In this document: positions 61,701 to 64,000 of the stretch, in pieces | Numbering within the stretch: position 1 is the first letter of the stretch | Layout of the letters: every line of letters starts with the position of its first letter | Assembly (NCBI RefSeq): GCF_023111095.1 | Contig: NZ_JALGYW010000002.1 | Span: 1 to 64,000, forward strand | DNA: 64,000 nucleotides | Origin: Maribellus sp. YY47 | GTDB taxonomy: Bacteria > Bacteroidota > Bacteroidia > Bacteroidales > Prolixibacteraceae | Direction of reading: 5' to 3' | Position numbers and translations under genes: made by a program | The notes under the pieces: generated by a model | The model's database searches: none | Told to the model about the DNA's origin: nothing | What the model saw: only the letters and a program-made list of their open reading frames with translations

Positions 61701-62032
61701 ACCAAAGGTTTTAGTTTAATTTTTTGATAGATAAATAACTCTTTATTTCAAGTATCAATTTTCAGAAAATGCTGGCGTATTAACTTCCGGAATTTTATTC
61801 ATTATGCATTAAATATTAACAGGTATTTTTGCTCAAATACCAATATTCCATACATAATTGTTAAAATACAATTAATCAATTATTAATAGTTCAATAAAAA
61901 ATATATGTAAAGGGTGAGTGAGGAGATAACGGAAGGAACTTTTTTTCTGGGGTGTAACAACTATTTTCAAAAAATCCACAGAGAAAACCGGGTGCAACGC
62001 CAGCACCCGGTTTTATTTCAATAACGATTCAA
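61701..62032. other. Intergenic region upstream of susC
   Basis: About 330 AT-rich bases. It holds the terminator at 61984-62014 and an inverted repeat GGTATTT/AAATACC at 61822-61841, a possible regulator site. No TAnnTTTG box fits the susC start cleanly. Confidence 0.5.
61984..62014. terminator. Terminator after the DUF6807/PmoA-like gene
   Basis: AAAACCGGGTGC pairs perfectly with GCACCCGGTTTT, a 12-bp stem with a 7-base loop AACGCCA. Both sides carry T- or A-rich runs, so it may work in both directions. Confidence 0.8.
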
Positions 62033-63082
62033 TTATTCTTTGGCAAATTCATCTGCCAAACGATTTATTTCTTCGTCGCTCATATTTTCAGATGCCACCA
62101 CCAACCGATACTTAAATACGGTTGATTCTCCTTTCTTCAGAGAATAGTTCAATTCCTGTTTACCGTCAGAGAATATTTTTTGTCCCAGAGGATTTGCTGA
62201 AAACAGACCGTAACCCCTCGCATGCCAGTAAGTCGGATAGCCAACATTAGCAGGATTATCGACGATCACCAGCGAAACATTTTCCCCGTTGATGGCTCCT
62301 GAAAGTTTCATCCAGCGGCTTCGGGTCCCCCACACTTCTTCACCTTCCACTCCGTCGGAACTGTGATAATTACCGGTTATGTTGCTGTTATCCATGTTTT
62401 CAACCCGGGTTACCACTCCATGCGAATCAACCAGTTCTGTCGGGCCATCCGATGGCAGTTCCAGTTCGCGTGCGACTCTTATCGCAAACATTCCTTCTTT
62501 ATTATCATAAAAATGGACTTCGTCGGCAACAGCAGTTAAAGTGGTCGTCCGGTCAATAATCCGCACATCAGGAGAAGGCGCTAAAAAATCAAAACGGGTG
62601 GATTCGTCCAACAGCACCTCGTTATCCGGAGACTTCCATTTTGCAGAAACTTCCAGCGCAGCTTTTCCGTCTCCACTTTCTGCTTTGTCAACCGACTGAT
62701 GATAAATGGTTCCGTAACCACTTCGTTTTTCCTCCGGAATCGCGTCCGAGTTATTCCAGAAATCAAGCCCGTTCACATCGCCGTAATTTAACCACACCCC
62801 CACATGATGCGGGTGATCGGCCCGGTCGCCGGCTTTTTCGGCCAGCGGAAAGCTGCGGGTAAGCATATTTCCGGCAGGTGACATTAGCGGCCAAAGCGTT
62901 GGTTTCATTATGGTGTTCGGATAGATGTAGGAAGTAAATAACTTACCATCAATCGTCACTTCCACTTTTTGGTTCGCCTGATCAAGGTTGACATCGATCT
63001 TTTCCTTTTTTTCCTGGCATCCGTACATCACAGAAAAGTTTAAAAACAGGATCGCAAGTAGACTTATGCTTCGAATCTTCAT
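62033..63082 (-). CDS. DUF6807 (PmoA-like) secreted protein
   Basis: A 349-residue protein from ATG 63082, which begins a lipoprotein-type signal (MKIRSISLLAILFLNFSVMY) with Cys22. The frame reaches 63112, but those ten residues are not a better start. Family markers are GKLFTSYIYPNTIMKPTLWPLMSPAG, HPHHVGVWLNYGDVNGLDFWN, and TLTAVADEVHFYDNKEGMFAIRVARE, as in DUF6807 proteins, often named methane-oxygenase PmoA by similarity although there is no link to methane. In Bacteroidota these commonly sit with Gfo/Idh/MocA genes in sugar-degradation loci, as here. The reaction is unknown. Confidence 0.85.
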   Translation of the reverse strand: MKIRSISLLAILFLNFSVMYGCQEKKEKIDVNLDQANQKVEVTIDGKLFTSYIYPNTIMKPTLWPLMSPAGNMLTRSFPLAEKAGDRADHPHHVGVWLNYGDVNGLDFWNNSDAIPEEKRSGYGTIYHQSVDKAESGDGKAALEVSAKWKSPDNEVLLDESTRFDFLAPSPDVRIIDRTTTLTAVADEVHFYDNKEGMFAIRVARELELPSDGPTELVDSHGVVTRVENMDNSNITGNYHSSDGVEGEEVWGTRSRWMKLSGAINGENVSLVIVDNPANVGYPTYWHARGYGLFSANPLGQKIFSDGKQELNYSLKKGESTVFKYRLVVASENMSDEEINRLADEFAKE

Positions 63083-63122
63083 AATATACAATTTACACGG
63101 TTGAGTAATCACCTTCTTTCAT

Positions 63123-64000
63123 CTAAACGTTTTCAGGCACAACATAAGGTGCTCTGTAATTTCGTTTCAGCATTAAATCGGCTTCCGGATCGTTAACAAA
63201 ACGCTCGGCCTCCGGATTAAATGTGAGCACACGTCCGGTGCGGTAAGCAATATTTCCAAGGTGCGCCAGCGCTGACGACAGGTGCGCCGACTCAACCGGA
63301 CCGTTCAAAACAGAACTATCCTGTTTACGAACGGCGTCGATAAAATTCGCAAAATGCCCGTCGGTACCACTGTCTCCCCTTGCCATCCCCGATGCCTGCA
63401 TTTGTCCGTCACTTCCCGATTTTCCGGGTTCTCTATTCTGCCCCAAATAGGTCTTATATTCATTATAGCCATCGATCACCAAAATACCCTTGTCGCCGTA
63501 GAAAATATTTCCCACCGTAACACCATCCTCGGTATTGGTACACCATGGTCTTACTTCAAACTGGATGATCTTGTCCTCATCCGGGTAGTGATAAACTGAG
63601 GTCAACACTTCGGGTGTTTCTTTGCAGTCGTTCCACAGAAATTTTCCGCCCATGGAAGTAATTTTGCTTGGCAAACCTACATCGAGTCCCCACATGCACA
63701 TATCGGTTTCGTGGATTCCCTGGTTGCCCACGTCGCCATTGCCGTAATCCCAGTGCCAGTGCCAGTTGTAGTGAACAAGGTTTTCGGTGAACGGCCGCAT
63801 AGGTGCCGGACCTGTCCACAAATCATAATCCACTCCTGCAGGAACCGGAGAAAAGCCTTTATCGCCAATATCGCCACGCCAGCGAAATACCAGACCGCGA
63901 GCCATGTACACGCGGCCAATATAGCCGTCTCTCATTAACTGAACTGCTTCCTGAATAGCAGGAGAACTCCTTAACTGCACACCGTGCTGAACAATGCGGT
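63123..64000 (-). CDS. Gfo/Idh/MocA-family oxidoreductase, C-terminal part (runs off window)
   Basis: The frame is open to the right window edge, so the true start lies outside; the visible part is about 292 residues. The N-terminal visible end GVQLRSSPAIQEAVQLMRDGYIGRVYMARG and the HYNWHWHWDYGNGDVGNQGIHETDMCMW region, with a His-rich conserved core, belong to the C-terminal domain of Gfo/Idh/MocA enzymes. DGHFANFIDAVRKQD near the end is typical. The Rossmann NAD(P) domain is not in view. It probably oxidises or reduces a sugar in the same pathway as its neighbour 40 bases downstream, the DUF6807 protein. Confidence 0.88.
   Translation of the reverse strand, partial: RIVQHGVQLRSSPAIQEAVQLMRDGYIGRVYMARGLVFRWRGDIGDKGFSPVPAGVDYDLWTGPAPMRPFTENLVHYNWHWHWDYGNGDVGNQGIHETDMCMWGLDVGLPSKITSMGGKFLWNDCKETPEVLTSVYHYPDEDKIIQFEVRPWCTNTEDGVTVGNIFYGDKGILVIDGYNEYKTYLGQNREPGKSGSDGQMQASGMARGDSGTDGHFANFIDAVRKQDSSVLNGPVESAHLSSALAHLGNIAYRTGRVLTFNPEAERFVNDPEADLMLKRNYRAPYVVPENV

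Noticed and set aside
1-64000. CRISPR array
   Set aside because: No regularly spaced direct repeats with unique spacers were seen; the tandem repeats present are short and inside genes.

Overview
The window looks like a chromosome segment of a Bacteroidota bacterium, probably of the Marinilabiliales/Prolixibacteraceae type. The reasons are a SusC/SusD pair, two formylglycine-type sulfatases, many secreted lipoproteins, Bacteroidota-style -7 promoter boxes (TAnnTTTG), few Shine-Dalgarno sequences, and an integrase with the altered catalytic motifs common in this phylum. The assignment rests on gene content only.

Layout. 1-88: start of an IS3-type transposase running off the left edge. 463-4760: sbcDC, a DNA-end-processing nuclease operon. 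4962-5144: remnant that resembles a sugar transporter. 5235-8883: two secreted sulfatases. 9197-9874: trmH. 9876-14261: a leftward run with a START-like protein, an LptF/G permease and two glycosyltransferases. 14455-14528: a tRNA with anticodon CAU. 14485-30262: an integrated element bounded by a perfect 49-bp direct repeat of the 3' part of that tRNA. 30420-30692: a DUF493 protein. 31051-64000: a large secreted catabolic region (polysaccharide-utilization-like locus).

The element (about 15.8 kb) has a tyrosine integrase at its right end, a cluster of small phage-like genes (helix-turn-helix/excisionase-like, VRR-NUC-like nuclease, DUF6291-like replication protein, several unknowns), no visible capsid, tail, terminase or conjugation genes, and a complete type I restriction-modification operon as cargo. 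That operon is hsdM-hsdS, then a four-helix-bundle gene, a RhuM-like DNA-binding protein, a Doc-like Fic protein, then hsdR. A divergent gene next to hsdM encodes a soluble N-terminal domain, a membrane helix and a charged tail. The layout fits a phage-satellite-like or mobilizable defence island.

The catabolic region has three blocks. A rightward operon (37259-44894) holds an aldolase of the DHDPS/NanA superfamily, a sodium:solute symporter, a BNR-repeat enzyme, a VCBS-repeat protein, a ChbG-type deacetylase and a glycerophosphodiesterase; a divergent AraC regulator sits beside it. A leftward block (61700 down to 45534) holds SusC, SusD, four secreted metallophosphoesterases, two propeller proteins and a second BNR-repeat enzyme. 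A third leftward block (35993 down to 32480) holds a HAD phosphatase, an HpcH-type aldolase, a DUF1349 protein and an esterase. Five secreted phosphoesterases and almost no textbook glycoside hydrolases suggest a phosphate- or phosphodiester-bearing substrate, though the substrate cannot be read from sequence.

The most unusual observation is a pair of tiny ORFs (34370-34456 and 58192-58254, minus strand). Both start 22-23 nt after the upstream stop codon, share the start of their peptide (MSMxMEFxPxxMII) with several synonymous differences, and lie in similar leaders of two different genes of the catabolic region.
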